Below are positions 56,439 through 64,000 of a stretch of 64,000 nt of DNA, one piece after another. The DNA is from Brevibacillus formosus. Its GTDB lineage: Bacteria > Bacillota > Bacilli > Brevibacillales > Brevibacillaceae. The stretch covers positions 1-64,000 of the forward strand of contig NZ_PXZL01000025.1 in the NCBI RefSeq assembly GCF_003013405.1, written 5' to 3'. A program made the position numbers and the translations under genes. How positions within the stretch are numbered: the stretch's first letter is position 1; the number at the start of each line of letters is the position of its first letter. Under the pieces are notes generated by a model, which ran no database searches, had not been told where the DNA came from, and saw nothing but the letters and a program-made list of their open reading frames with translations.

Positions 56439-56839
56439 TAGTTCATCACCCTGCTCGTTATTTCCCGATCAAATGAGATATATCTGTCTTCCTTCTCGAT
56501 ATATAGCCAGTCAGGGAGAAACGCCAGCTCCATCTGTACGCCGACCTTGGCGGTAAAATATCCGCTACCATTCCCCGTGATATCACAATCATTGAAGGAA
56601 ATGTAGCCTCCTGCCGCGTTCACCACGTTTTTGGCAGCTTGCATGGCTTCTCCCGAATTCCCCGTTATGGCGTACACCTTCGCCGCCTCATTGGCTGCCG
56701 ACTGCGAGATGATTACGCCGTAGACACCCACAAGAAACTGCCAGCAAATCAGCATGATCAGAAAGACGAACGGCAGTATGGCGATAAACTCCACGGTGAC
56801 GGAGCCCTTTTCATTCGCAACAATCCTCTTCAGGCGCAT
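56438..56839 (-). CDS. TadE-like minor pseudopilin
   Basis: 133 residues from ATG 56839 (AAAGGAG upstream). A basic start (MRLKRIVANEKG) leads into SVTVEFIAILPFVFLIMLIC, the TadE motif with Glu before the hydrophobic helix. The external part has one pair of Cys candidates (NDCDITG). TadE proteins are minor pilins processed by TadV-type peptidase. Coupled to tadG. Confidence 0.7.
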   Translation of the reverse strand: MRLKRIVANEKGSVTVEFIAILPFVFLIMLICWQFLVGVYGVIISQSAANEAAKVYAITGNSGEAMQAAKNVVNAAGGYISFNDCDITGNGSGYFTAKVGVQMELAFLPDWLYIEKEDRYISFDREITSRVMN

Positions 56840-56873
56840 TCTTCGCTCATCTCCTTTCGCGCTTATTTGCAAG

Positions 56874-57596
56874 CTACCTCTCATCAAGCAGCAATCCTCC
56901 CGACACAGCGGCTTCTGCTCCTGCCGCTTCTTCTTTCCACTTATTCACGTACATCATGAACATGACCGCGAAAAACGGAAGAACAATCACGTTGAGCAAA
57001 AGCTCAATAAACATAACCGCTCCGAAGGTCGAGGTGATGGACGTGACGAGGAACAGACCCGCCAAACTGATTAGCCATTCCACCAAGCTCACTAGCAACA
57101 GTAAGCCAAAGATTTGCAAAAAATGCTTTTTCCCCATTTCCAGGGCACCTCGCCAAGAGCGCCAAGCTGATTGTTTTTTCAGCACCACGAAAAACGGAGT
57201 CAAATAAAATAGAACCAGAATGATCAACCCAGGTATCATGAATAGCATCATTCCTGCGGATACAAGAAAGCTAAACACGATCCCGAAAACGAACACGGAA
57301 AAGCTGTGTTCGAAAAAGGCTCGAAATGCCTTTCGAACCGGGCGCTCATCTCCGTCCAAATCACTCTGGACATACTGGGCGAAAGGGATCTGTAGGATCA
57401 GCAAAAACAGAAGAAGTAAAAAAAGATTGAAAAAGCTTGCTACGAATTTGGCACCCGTGATCGCGGCGATCAGGTTCAGGTAGTTCAGTGTAAAGTTGTG
57501 GATGATAAAAAATGGAACCACGAGCACGGCGGACAAGAGCAGCAAAGATTCGATGTTCCGTGCATAAAAACGAATGCTTTCTTTGAAGGGATGCAT
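56874..57596 (-). CDS. Multi-pass membrane protein of the Tad locus
   Basis: About 240 residues from ATG 57596; GTG 57611 is an alternative start. Six hydrophobic helices (for example LLLLSAVLVVPFFIIHNF, FGIVFSFLVSAGMMLFMIPG, FGLLLLVSLVEWLISLAGLF) with a long loop DLDGDERPVRKAFRAFFEHS. It resembles the membrane domain of DUF975/GDPD-type membrane proteins. No catalytic site is visible. Placed between tadE and an unknown cytoplasmic protein; function unknown. Confidence 0.5.
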   Translation of the reverse strand: MHPFKESIRFYARNIESLLLLSAVLVVPFFIIHNFTLNYLNLIAAITGAKFVASFFNLFLLLLFLLILQIPFAQYVQSDLDGDERPVRKAFRAFFEHSFSVFVFGIVFSFLVSAGMMLFMIPGLIILVLFYLTPFFVVLKKQSAWRSWRGALEMGKKHFLQIFGLLLLVSLVEWLISLAGLFLVTSITSTFGAVMFIELLLNVIVLPFFAVMFMMYVNKWKEEAAGAEAAVSGGLLLDER

Positions 57597-57619
57597 ATGG
57601 GTTTCTCTCACCTTTCCTG

Positions 57620-58474
57620 TTATGGGTTTCGCAGTTTATCCATCAGCCCGTTTTCCAAGATGGTCATATTAAGCTTTTCGTGGGCCTCCCGCAACTGTTC
57701 AACCGAATGGAAAGACTCATGTTTCCCTGTCGTATGCGTTTCAAAGCTTTTCACGGATTCATCGGCAATATTTCGCAGTGTTTTGTCTTTGTATACAGAG
57801 AGCAGGTCGATTAGCTTTTTTCGTTTCTGCTCCTGTACCCGATCCAGTTCTACTCGATTGGATTGGAAAAACTGGTAAAGCCGATCCACCGAGTCTTTGA
57901 TCAGCACCTGCTTGCGAATGCGATCATACAGAATGTAGTCGGATTCAAATAACACATCCCGCAATGCCGTTTCCTCTCCCGCGATGACGTAGTTGCGAGC
58001 GAAAAATTGATTGAGCAGATCCATCCCTCGAGCATAAATGGCACGCAACTGGTCCCGGCTTTCCATCATGGTTTTGCAAACGTCGATCAGCTTCTCTGCA
58101 TCTTGCCTAAGCACCGTGTCCATCTTATCCTGGCAGCTGGGCAAAAGCGCCCTCAGATACTCGTATTTTTGCTCGTACATCTCGATCGGCTTCTCTTTAT
58201 CAATGGCCAGATTGTTCTTAATCTTGCGCCCCGCATGTGCATGCACCAAAAACAGTTTTACGACGGGCTCTGCTTCCTTACGGCGAACCACTTCACCATC
58301 CGGTCGCAGCACCAAGTACCCGACAGCGTCTTTTTTTCCCCATTTCCAGTACGCTACATGGTAGTAATATTGTCCGTCTACGTAGGCCGGGTAATTATAC
58401 AGCTCTGTCCTCTCTAAGAAACGCTTATTCCGCTCGATCTGAGCCTGAACCTGTGGTGTATTCACGACTTTCAT
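57620..58474 (-). CDS. Uncharacterised soluble helical protein of the Tad locus
   Basis: 284 residues, no signal peptide or membrane helix. N-terminal 70 residues form a beta-rich segment (NYPAYVDGQYYYHVAYWKWG, GYLVLRPDGEVV). The remainder is helical and charged, with coiled-coil character (DSVDRLYQFFQSNRVELDRV). No family recognised. It lies between a secreted repeat protein and a membrane protein in the Tad operon, so a cytoplasmic accessory role is possible. Confidence 0.5.
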   Translation of the reverse strand: MKVVNTPQVQAQIERNKRFLERTELYNYPAYVDGQYYYHVAYWKWGKKDAVGYLVLRPDGEVVRRKEAEPVVKLFLVHAHAGRKIKNNLAIDKEKPIEMYEQKYEYLRALLPSCQDKMDTVLRQDAEKLIDVCKTMMESRDQLRAIYARGMDLLNQFFARNYVIAGEETALRDVLFESDYILYDRIRKQVLIKDSVDRLYQFFQSNRVELDRVQEQKRKKLIDLLSVYKDKTLRNIADESVKSFETHTTGKHESFHSVEQLREAHEKLNMTILENGLMDKLRNP

Positions 58475-58489
58475 AGCAAAGGACCTCCG

Positions 58490-59626
58490 TTACGCAAATA
58501 AGGATTTCACCCAGCCAACAGCTTTTCCGACCCCATCCCGGATTCCACGAGTAATCGCTCCGCCGGCTAGCTTGTCAGCGTACTTCACGAGTTTGCTCAA
58601 TCCCCACAAAACGGCACCAGTGACAACAAGCACACCACCTACGGCCTGCCCGCCTGGTATGACGGAAGCAATGACCCCTGCGTCCATCAGCACACTGCCG
58701 AAATTACCGACGCCATCCACAAATTTCTCATTTTGTGTGGCTTCACTCTGACTCGGGTCAAACGCCATGCCAAAGCTTCCAAATGTATCGATAACATCAA
58801 ACGGAAGGCTGATGGCTGCTACGCCAACATTCAAACCTTTCACGATCCCCGGCATCCTGACGCCGGATGGATTTGCCGAATTCGTGAGCTGACCGCCTTG
58901 GAAAATATCCCGGAAGCTGTTATTCGGCAATTGCGCCAACACAAACTGATAGTTGGCCCATGCGTTCATCCCGTCGAGTGTATCAACACCCATGCCTGTT
59001 ACAGTACCTGCATACGGCGTATTCTTGAAGGCTAAATCAAGGCCTTTTATTGCCAGGTCTCCCAGTAACATGCCTTTGCCCCGAAGTCCCGTCGCCATAT
59101 CTACTTCGCCGTTCATAAGCAAATCAGCGCTGTATGCCAGCGTACCGCCCATTACGTCTTTGAACGTCCATTTGATTGCACCGTATTCCAGCGTCTCCGT
59201 CATCGGTTTCGAACCGTCAGAGTTTGCGCCGGGTGGCTGCATTTCTATATTCGTTGTCGGGGCGGTTGCGTTTGGCGCTTGCGGGTTCGGTTGATTGACA
59301 TTCGGCGCCTGCATGTTCGGTTGATTGACGTTTGGAGCCTGCAGATTTGGCTGCTGCCAGTTCGGCGCCTGCATGTTCGGTGCCTGCACATTCGGCTGCT
59401 CCCAGTTCGGCGCCTGCACATTCGGCTGTTCCCAATTTGGCGCCTGCACGTTCGGCTGCTCCCAGTTTGGCGCCTGCATGTTCGGTTGCTGCCAATTTGG
59501 CGCATTGTAATTCGGCGCTTGCAGGTTAACAGATGATGCCAGAGCCGCAAGCGGAAGCAGATTCATCAAAAGAATCAGAAAAGCAAAGGTAGCCGCTGCA
59601 ATTGGGCCTCTAATCCATTTCCTCAC
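58490..59626 (-). CDS. Secreted protein with 17 tandem xxPNx pentapeptides
   Basis: 378 residues from GTG 59626, with AAAGGAGG upstream. Signal peptide (AAATFAFLILLMNLLPLAALA). Residues 35-119 are exactly 17 pentapeptides of the form QAPNW/EQPNV, an Asn/Pro/Gln-rich array with period 5 and a higher-order period of 10. A Pro/Thr linker follows. Residues about 135-378 form a Gly/Ala-rich domain with amphipathic and hydrophobic segments (VIPGGQAVGGVLVVTGAVLW) and a basic end (IRDGVGKAVGWVKSLFA). No family recognised. It lies in the middle of the Tad locus between the two VWA lipoprotein blocks. Confidence 0.65.
   Translation of the reverse strand: MRKWIRGPIAAATFAFLILLMNLLPLAALASSVNLQAPNYNAPNWQQPNMQAPNWEQPNVQAPNWEQPNVQAPNWEQPNVQAPNMQAPNWQQPNLQAPNVNQPNMQAPNVNQPNPQAPNATAPTTNIEMQPPGANSDGSKPMTETLEYGAIKWTFKDVMGGTLAYSADLLMNGEVDMATGLRGKGMLLGDLAIKGLDLAFKNTPYAGTVTGMGVDTLDGMNAWANYQFVLAQLPNNSFRDIFQGGQLTNSANPSGVRMPGIVKGLNVGVAAISLPFDVIDTFGSFGMAFDPSQSEATQNEKFVDGVGNFGSVLMDAGVIASVIPGGQAVGGVLVVTGAVLWGLSKLVKYADKLAGGAITRGIRDGVGKAVGWVKSLFA
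59270..59524 (-). repeat. 15/30-base coding tandem repeat
   Basis: 255 bases encode 17 in-frame pentapeptides (Q35 to A119 of the secreted protein). The 30-base unit is best preserved in the middle (three near-identical QAPNWEQPNV units). Length variation between strains by slippage or recombination is likely. Confidence 0.85.
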
Positions 59627-59657
59627 TTATACAAACCTCCTTTTGGAGATTTCGACT

Positions 59658-61091
59658 TTAGTTCGTTTTCGTATTCTGCGCAAACTTATTGTTGATCGCA
59701 TTCACGGTTTCCTTATAGGACTTATCGTTCAAGGAATCCAGAAAATCCTCCAATTCGTCCGCCTTTTTCTTGGCTATATCCTTCTGTTCGTCCTTCATGG
59801 TTCGGAGACGATTGGCAAGTTCATCCGGAATCATGTCATCCGCACCCATAGTCGTAATGGCAGAATTCATATTGTAGCTTTCATCGCCAGCAATGATTCT
59901 CCAGTCTGCTGCGAACGAACTGATGTCTGTCTTACGTGATATGCGCGTGTCAAAAGCCTGATAGGACGCATCTGCTTTCCACTTTTTCCATTTGTCTGCA
60001 ATCTCTTTCCCACGATTGAATTCTTCCTGCAGTTCTTTTTGATCCTGAATCAGTACGTAGCGGCCTCCTGCTGCCTTGGCCACTTCTTTTAGCTGTTGCT
60101 GCCCTGGACCGTCCACACCAAAACCAATTACATTAATAATCGGAGTGATCGCTGATTGGGAAAGTTGTTTTGCTGCTTCGGCGGGGTTTCCGCCGCATGT
60201 TTCGATACCGTCGCTAACCAGATAAATCATATTGGTGTTTTTGTCCCCGGAAAATTTGCTCAAATCCTTCATTGCTTCCTGCAAGGAGTAGGCAATCGGG
60301 GTATATCCCGCAGGCTGAAACTGATTCAAGGAACTCTGCAGTTTTTCTTTGTTGTAAGGCTGCATTCCGTATACCAAATCACTGCTGCCGCAAGAGAGCG
60401 CTTTATCAGACTCTTTCCCGCTGCCCTTGTGTCCGTATACGCGCAGAGCCACATTGGCCTGTGGCGGCAATGATTCAGCAAAGGCTTTGATTGCATCTTT
60501 GGCAGCCTCCATCCTTGTCTTGCCGTTCGCCATTGCACCCATGCTGCCACTTGCGTCTAGAATAATCTCCACATTGTAGTTTTCCTTGTACTGGTAGCGA
60601 GGATCTTCGATTTCCGGACTTCCGAAATAATCCATCTTCATATCATCAATAATTTGTTGCGGATCGGGATAGCTCTCCGCGAACAAACCTAAGAGGGCAA
60701 GGTAATACAGATTCGCGATTTCTTCGTCTGGATTTTCAATATAAGGGAATTTTTTCAATTCCGTTTCTATCTCTTCCTTGTTGTCGTCATACGACTTCCC
60801 CGCAAAAAGCCCAGGAGGAGTGTTCAAAAAATCCTCTGTTGTTTCCCGTTTTAGCAGGGGGCCAGCCTTTACCATTGCCTCCAACGCTTTTATTTTTTCT
60901 TCTCTGCTCATCTCGGTGTTCGTTTCACCAGTCTTGTCTGGAGGCTGTTGTGTTTCTGTGCCTGATGGAACAGAGGGTGGCTGCCCATCCGTGGTCTGTG
61001 GAGTTTCCGGTTGATTTCCTGCCTCTTGAGAACACGCCGTTAGCAGGCTAAAAAGGAGGATGGCCGCAAAAATTCCCTTCACAAATCTCAT
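59658..61091 (-). CDS. Von Willebrand factor A domain lipoprotein (Tad-locus paralogue 2)
   Basis: 477 residues. Lipobox LLTAC with Cys20, then a Thr/Pro/Gln-rich linker of about 40 residues. The VWA domain (about residues 170-370) has an intact MIDAS (VEIILDASGSMGAMANGKTR) and LVSDGIETCGGNP. The LSCGSSD and IETCGG cysteines match those of the paralogue at 53961. The C-terminus is helical and charged. It precedes the repeat protein and follows the flp pilin gene, so it may bind or present the pilus at the membrane surface. Confidence 0.75.
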   Translation of the reverse strand: MRFVKGIFAAILLFSLLTACSQEAGNQPETPQTTDGQPPSVPSGTETQQPPDKTGETNTEMSREEKIKALEAMVKAGPLLKRETTEDFLNTPPGLFAGKSYDDNKEEIETELKKFPYIENPDEEIANLYYLALLGLFAESYPDPQQIIDDMKMDYFGSPEIEDPRYQYKENYNVEIILDASGSMGAMANGKTRMEAAKDAIKAFAESLPPQANVALRVYGHKGSGKESDKALSCGSSDLVYGMQPYNKEKLQSSLNQFQPAGYTPIAYSLQEAMKDLSKFSGDKNTNMIYLVSDGIETCGGNPAEAAKQLSQSAITPIINVIGFGVDGPGQQQLKEVAKAAGGRYVLIQDQKELQEEFNRGKEIADKWKKWKADASYQAFDTRISRKTDISSFAADWRIIAGDESYNMNSAITTMGADDMIPDELANRLRTMKDEQKDIAKKKADELEDFLDSLNDKSYKETVNAINNKFAQNTKTN

Positions 61092-61201
61092 CGACTGCTA
61101 CCTCCTGCTTCCTACAGATTTACTATGTATGTGTGGCGGTGAAGGAAAGCCCTTCACCGCCAACTTTTCCAACGCTTGTAACCAAACAGCATTCACTCAG
61201 A

Positions 61202-61414
61202 TTACTTCCCATCCAAGTCTCCGATGATATTACCAAGCGTTTCACCAATTGATTTTCCCACACCGTCAGGATTACCTTTGAAGTAAGTGATTACTGCTCC
61301 AAATACGGCGATCACCACACCTGCCAGCGCGATCCATTCAATGGCTTGAGCACCTTTCTGATTTTGCAGGGCTCCTTGGACTTTTACATACAGTTTTTGC
61401 ATCATGGTTTTCAT
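61202..61414 (-). CDS. flp: Flp-family type IVb pilin
   Basis: 70 residues from ATG 61414, with GGGGAGAAG seven bases upstream. A basic leader (MKTMMQKLYVKVQGALQNQK) leads to GAQAIEWIALAGVVIAVFGA, the class III prepilin motif with cleavage at Gly/Ala and Glu at position five. A short tail with GVGKSIGETLGNIIGDL completes it. Flp pilins polymerise into Tad pili for adhesion. Only one flp gene is seen here. Confidence 0.8.
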   Translation of the reverse strand: MKTMMQKLYVKVQGALQNQKGAQAIEWIALAGVVIAVFGAVITYFKGNPDGVGKSIGETLGNIIGDLDGK

Positions 61415-61523
61415 AAAAAATCTTCTCCCCTCATGGTTAAAATAAATTTGATAAGGCACATTGTTCACATTACTCATCCCATCTTGGTGACAGGCATCAC
61501 CTCCCATAAAGTCAAAACATACA

Positions 61524-62459
61524 TTATGGCATGATGCCAGAGAACAAATCGAGGTTCTCTAAAATATTCAATACCATCAAACCGCCAATCAGGATAATCG
61601 CTGTAGGAGTCACGACAAACGTGGTGATCAGGGTTACTTTCGGCGACGCCTTGGCCGCCTTTTCCTTGATCAGCTCTTTACGGATTCTTCGCATGTTTTC
61701 GGCCTGTGCCTTGAACGTGACGGCAATCGGTACCCCCAGGCGCATCCCCTGAATGAGCGCTTTGATCAGCATTTGAAACTCCGGATTATCGTTGCGTCGA
61801 AGCAGTTGTTCATACGCCTTTTCCCTCTGCACACCCAGATCCAGCTCTTGATTGAAACGGGAAAACTCTTCCCGAATCGGTCCGTCAAAAAACTTGATGA
61901 CTTCGCGCAATGCCTGATCGAGACTTACCCCTGCTTGCAGGGTGACGCTTACGGTGTCAAGAAATTCCGGCAGGTCATAACGAAGCTGATTTTGACGATC
62001 GCGGGCTTTGTTCTTCAACAGAAGGATAGGCAGAAAGTATCCAACCAACGGCCATGCGATCAGGCCCAGATGCGACAAGGGAAAGCCAAGAATGAAAAAC
62101 AGCGTGCCGGCAATGATACCGAGCAAAGCCATAAATATTTTGACTCCTTGAAATTGGGCAACTGTCAAATCTAACGGGCGTCCAGCCTTCAGGAGCCAGT
62201 CCTCAACCTCATGTGACTCACTAAAAAAGTTGATGCGCTGACCCATGACCGCATAGTCGTCTCCATACCGAAGCAGGCGTTTGACCAGACGTTCGGATGA
62301 AGTTTCCTTCTTGCGCACTCCGTAGTTTTTGTGTCCGGTCACCTCATGGACATGTGTGAGCAGTTTTTGCTTCTCGATGGAGTAGCGATACCACTCCTTC
62401 AGACAGATGGCGAACAGCAAGAGAAACAAGAACACGCATGTAATTATGAGAGCATCCAT
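61524..62459 (-). CDS. tadC: Tad pilus platform protein TadC
   Basis: 311 residues of the T2SS-F (GspF/TadC) family. Membrane helices at the N-terminus (about 1-20), middle and C-terminus flank the F-domain with RYDLPEFLDTVSVTLQAGVSL and a second TFKAQAENMRRIRKELIKEK segment. It forms the inner platform with TadB. Four bases after tadB. Confidence 0.88.
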   Translation of the reverse strand: MDALIITCVFLFLLLFAICLKEWYRYSIEKQKLLTHVHEVTGHKNYGVRKKETSSERLVKRLLRYGDDYAVMGQRINFFSESHEVEDWLLKAGRPLDLTVAQFQGVKIFMALLGIIAGTLFFILGFPLSHLGLIAWPLVGYFLPILLLKNKARDRQNQLRYDLPEFLDTVSVTLQAGVSLDQALREVIKFFDGPIREEFSRFNQELDLGVQREKAYEQLLRRNDNPEFQMLIKALIQGMRLGVPIAVTFKAQAENMRRIRKELIKEKAAKASPKVTLITTFVVTPTAIILIGGLMVLNILENLDLFSGIMP

Positions 62460-62463
62460 GTTT

Positions 62464-63390
62464 TCACACCTTTATGTTGGTCACTTTCTTTACGAGGATA
62501 TAGGACAGGAGAGTTCCGATTACGAACAACCCCAGTAGAAAAAGACCAAATCCAGAAAACAACGGATCAATAAAGCCTTCGTTCATCATGTTCATCATCA
62601 GTACCAGGGCAATAGGCATAATCGGCACTAAGATGGAAACGTATCGCTGTTCTGCGGTCATCGTCTTGATCTCCTGATTCACAATGCGGCGATCCTCCAA
62701 TGTCTCCGCCATTTCCTGAAGCACTTGGCTCAAATTCCCCCCTGCGCGCCGTTGAATCAGCAGCGTAGCAGTAAAGATACGGAAATCCCGCGTCGGTATC
62801 CGTTTTTCCATGTCAGAGAGCGCCCGGTCAAAGCTAACCCCAAGCTGCAGCTCGCGCGCCATGCGGCTGAACTCTTCGCCAGCAGGGTAATTCATCTCTT
62901 TCGCAACAAGCGTGATCCCCTGTGAGAGCGTAAGTCCTGCCCGCAGTGAGTTTGCCAAAAGGCGGCACACCTCGGACAGCTGTTCATTCAACCGTTCCTG
63001 GTACTTATTTCGTCTTACAAAGAACAACACGTTCTGTATGAGATACATCACCGCTGCACCAATAATAATGTTGTAAGGAAAGGGAATATTCACCACGTTA
63101 CTGAGCAAGAAAGCAAGTCCCATAGTCCCTACAATCAAAATTCCGTAAAACTCGGAGGGCGCAAGGGGGAAATTCGCTTTGATCAGCTTTTTTTGTATTT
63201 CTTTGGCATAAAGCGTCTGGTCGAATTTGTCCCCCCAGACGATGACGACGCTTTTTCGTTTGCCCTTCACCTCAAACCATTCTTCTGCTTTCTTTTTCCA
63301 TTCGGTCTTCTTGGCCCGGTAACCGAGATATTCATAGAGGCCCCAGATACCAAACAACACCGCAAGACTAAACAGAATAGGCATGGTCAC
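62464..63390 (-). CDS. tadB: Tad pilus platform protein TadB
   Basis: 308 residues from GTG 63390, with GGAGG seven bases upstream. N-terminal and C-terminal membrane helices and the T2SS-F domain with [20 protein letters not shown] and [20 protein letters not shown]. Overlaps the end of tadA by 23 bases. With TadC it forms the platform for pilin extrusion driven by TadA. Confidence 0.88.
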   Translation of the reverse strand: MTMPILFSLAVLFGIWGLYEYLGYRAKKTEWKKKAEEWFEVKGKRKSVVIVWGDKFDQTLYAKEIQKKLIKANFPLAPSEFYGILIVGTMGLAFLLSNVVNIPFPYNIIIGAAVMYLIQNVLFFVRRNKYQERLNEQLSEVCRLLANSLRAGLTLSQGITLVAKEMNYPAGEEFSRMARELQLGVSFDRALSDMEKRIPTRDFRIFTATLLIQRRAGGNLSQVLQEMAETLEDRRIVNQEIKTMTAEQRYVSILVPIMPIALVLMMNMMNEGFIDPLFSGFGLFLLGLFVIGTLLSYILVKKVTNIKV

Positions 63391-64000
63391 GCTGCTTCCC
63401 TCCTTCCGCCCTGAACATGGATTCGTCGAGATTGATTCCAAATACTTGGAGCCTCTCCAAACAGCGCGGGATCACTCCGGTTGCCGTAAAGTAGCCAAGC
63501 ACTTCCCCGTTTGCGCCGATACCCTTTCGCTGGAAACGAAAAATCTCGTTGACCTCTACCCGTTTGTCTTCGGTTTTCGCCACTTCTGAAATGGAAACGA
63601 TTTTCCGCGTTCCGTCAGACAGACGTGTGACCTGGACGATGATATCCAGCGCACTGACGATATATTCACGGACGATCGTGGAGGGCAAATCCATCCCTGC
63701 CATGACGACCATCCCTTCCAAACGGTTGAAGGCATCCTGCGGTGAATTGGCGTGTACCGTGGTTAGCGAGCCTTCATGTCCCGTATTCATTGCCTGCAGC
63801 ATGTCAAATGCTTCCGCACCCCGTACCTCCCCGACGATGATGCGGTCTGGCCTCATCCGCAGGGAGTTTCGCACGAGCTGACGAATGGTGACTTCTCCTG
63901 TTCCCTCCATATTGGGCGGGCGTGCCTCCATGCCAATACAGTTGGGGTGAGTCAGCTTCAGCTCGGCCGAATCCTCAATCGTGATGACACGTTCATAGTG
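63368..64000 (-). CDS. tadA: Tad pilus secretion ATPase TadA/CpaF (5' end beyond window)
   Basis: The frame runs off the window; 210 residues visible. They include [32 protein letters not shown], the Walker B/Asp box [20 protein letters not shown] and the His box [14 protein letters not shown] of the PilT/VirB11 superfamily, all in CpaF order. It powers Flp assembly. The Walker A part lies upstream, outside the window. Confidence 0.9.
   Translation of the reverse strand, partial: HYERVITIEDSAELKLTHPNCIGMEARPPNMEGTGEVTIRQLVRNSLRMRPDRIIVGEVRGAEAFDMLQAMNTGHEGSLTTVHANSPQDAFNRLEGMVVMAGMDLPSTIVREYIVSALDIIVQVTRLSDGTRKIVSISEVAKTEDKRVEVNEIFRFQRKGIGANGEVLGYFTATGVIPRCLERLQVFGINLDESMFRAEGGKQRDHAYSV

Noticed and set aside
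59279-59536. Antisense and shifted frames across the pentapeptide repeat
   Set aside because: They are repetitive shadows of the 15/30-base coding repeat; none has a signal peptide or ribosome binding site.
1-64000. CRISPR arrays, tRNA, rRNA or complete insertion sequences
   Set aside because: No regularly spaced repeats, cloverleaf-like sequence, rRNA core motif or transposase frame was recognised.

Overview
The window is 64 kb of a low-to-medium G+C Gram-positive chromosome, almost certainly a Brevibacillus or close Paenibacillaceae relative. This rests on strong Bacillus-type Shine-Dalgarno sites, an M-box magnesium riboswitch, a B. subtilis-style pur operon with PurBox-like sites, lipoboxes, and a spore-former-like small protein. 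The genus is inferred from gene style; no search was run. No rRNA, tRNA, CRISPR array or complete insertion sequence was recognised.

Layout. (1) 1-9150: end of a phage or phage-tail-like (tailocin) locus. It has four large modular tail/adhesion proteins with discoidin-like and C1q/TNF-like domains, a short membrane coiled-coil protein and a holin-like protein. (2) 9220-15230: a spermidine/putrescine-type ABC transporter with an M20 peptidase, transcribed away from an IclR regulator. (3) 15400-17470: a secreted protein and a MocR/GntR regulator. (4) 17550-22710: a complete branched-chain amino acid transporter livJHMGF. (5) 22927-28890: adenine deaminase, small membrane proteins, a MarR regulator with an MFS exporter, and two exported unknowns. 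(6) 29188-41471: purC-S-Q-L-F-M-N-H-D. It is interrupted by a small unknown gene and by a corA magnesium transporter under an M-box riboswitch on the other strand, and it carries a MITE-like repeat between purF and purM. (7) 41770-44450: a chemoreceptor remnant, an iron alcohol dehydrogenase and an M29 aminopeptidase.

(8) 44655-50663: a D-Ala-D-Ser type vancomycin-resistance-like operon. It contains a membrane D,D-carboxypeptidase, an EKY-type ligase, a VanXY-like D,D-peptidase, a VanT membrane serine racemase and a VanS-like kinase, with no vanR beside it. (9) 50808-53883: a WYL regulator, a DinB-like protein, a DUF169 protein and a lipoprotein. (10) 53961-64000: a Gram-positive Tad/Flp pilus locus (tadA partial, tadB, tadC, flp, tadE, tadG). 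It is interleaved with two paralogous von Willebrand A lipoproteins, a secreted protein with 17 tandem xxPNx pentapeptides, two sister 66-residue membrane proteins and two further unknown proteins.

The most unusual parts are the accessory genes of the Tad locus, the van-like operon without its response regulator, the 34-residue cysteine-rich reading frame between the Mg riboswitch and corA, and the domain shuffling in the tail proteins.
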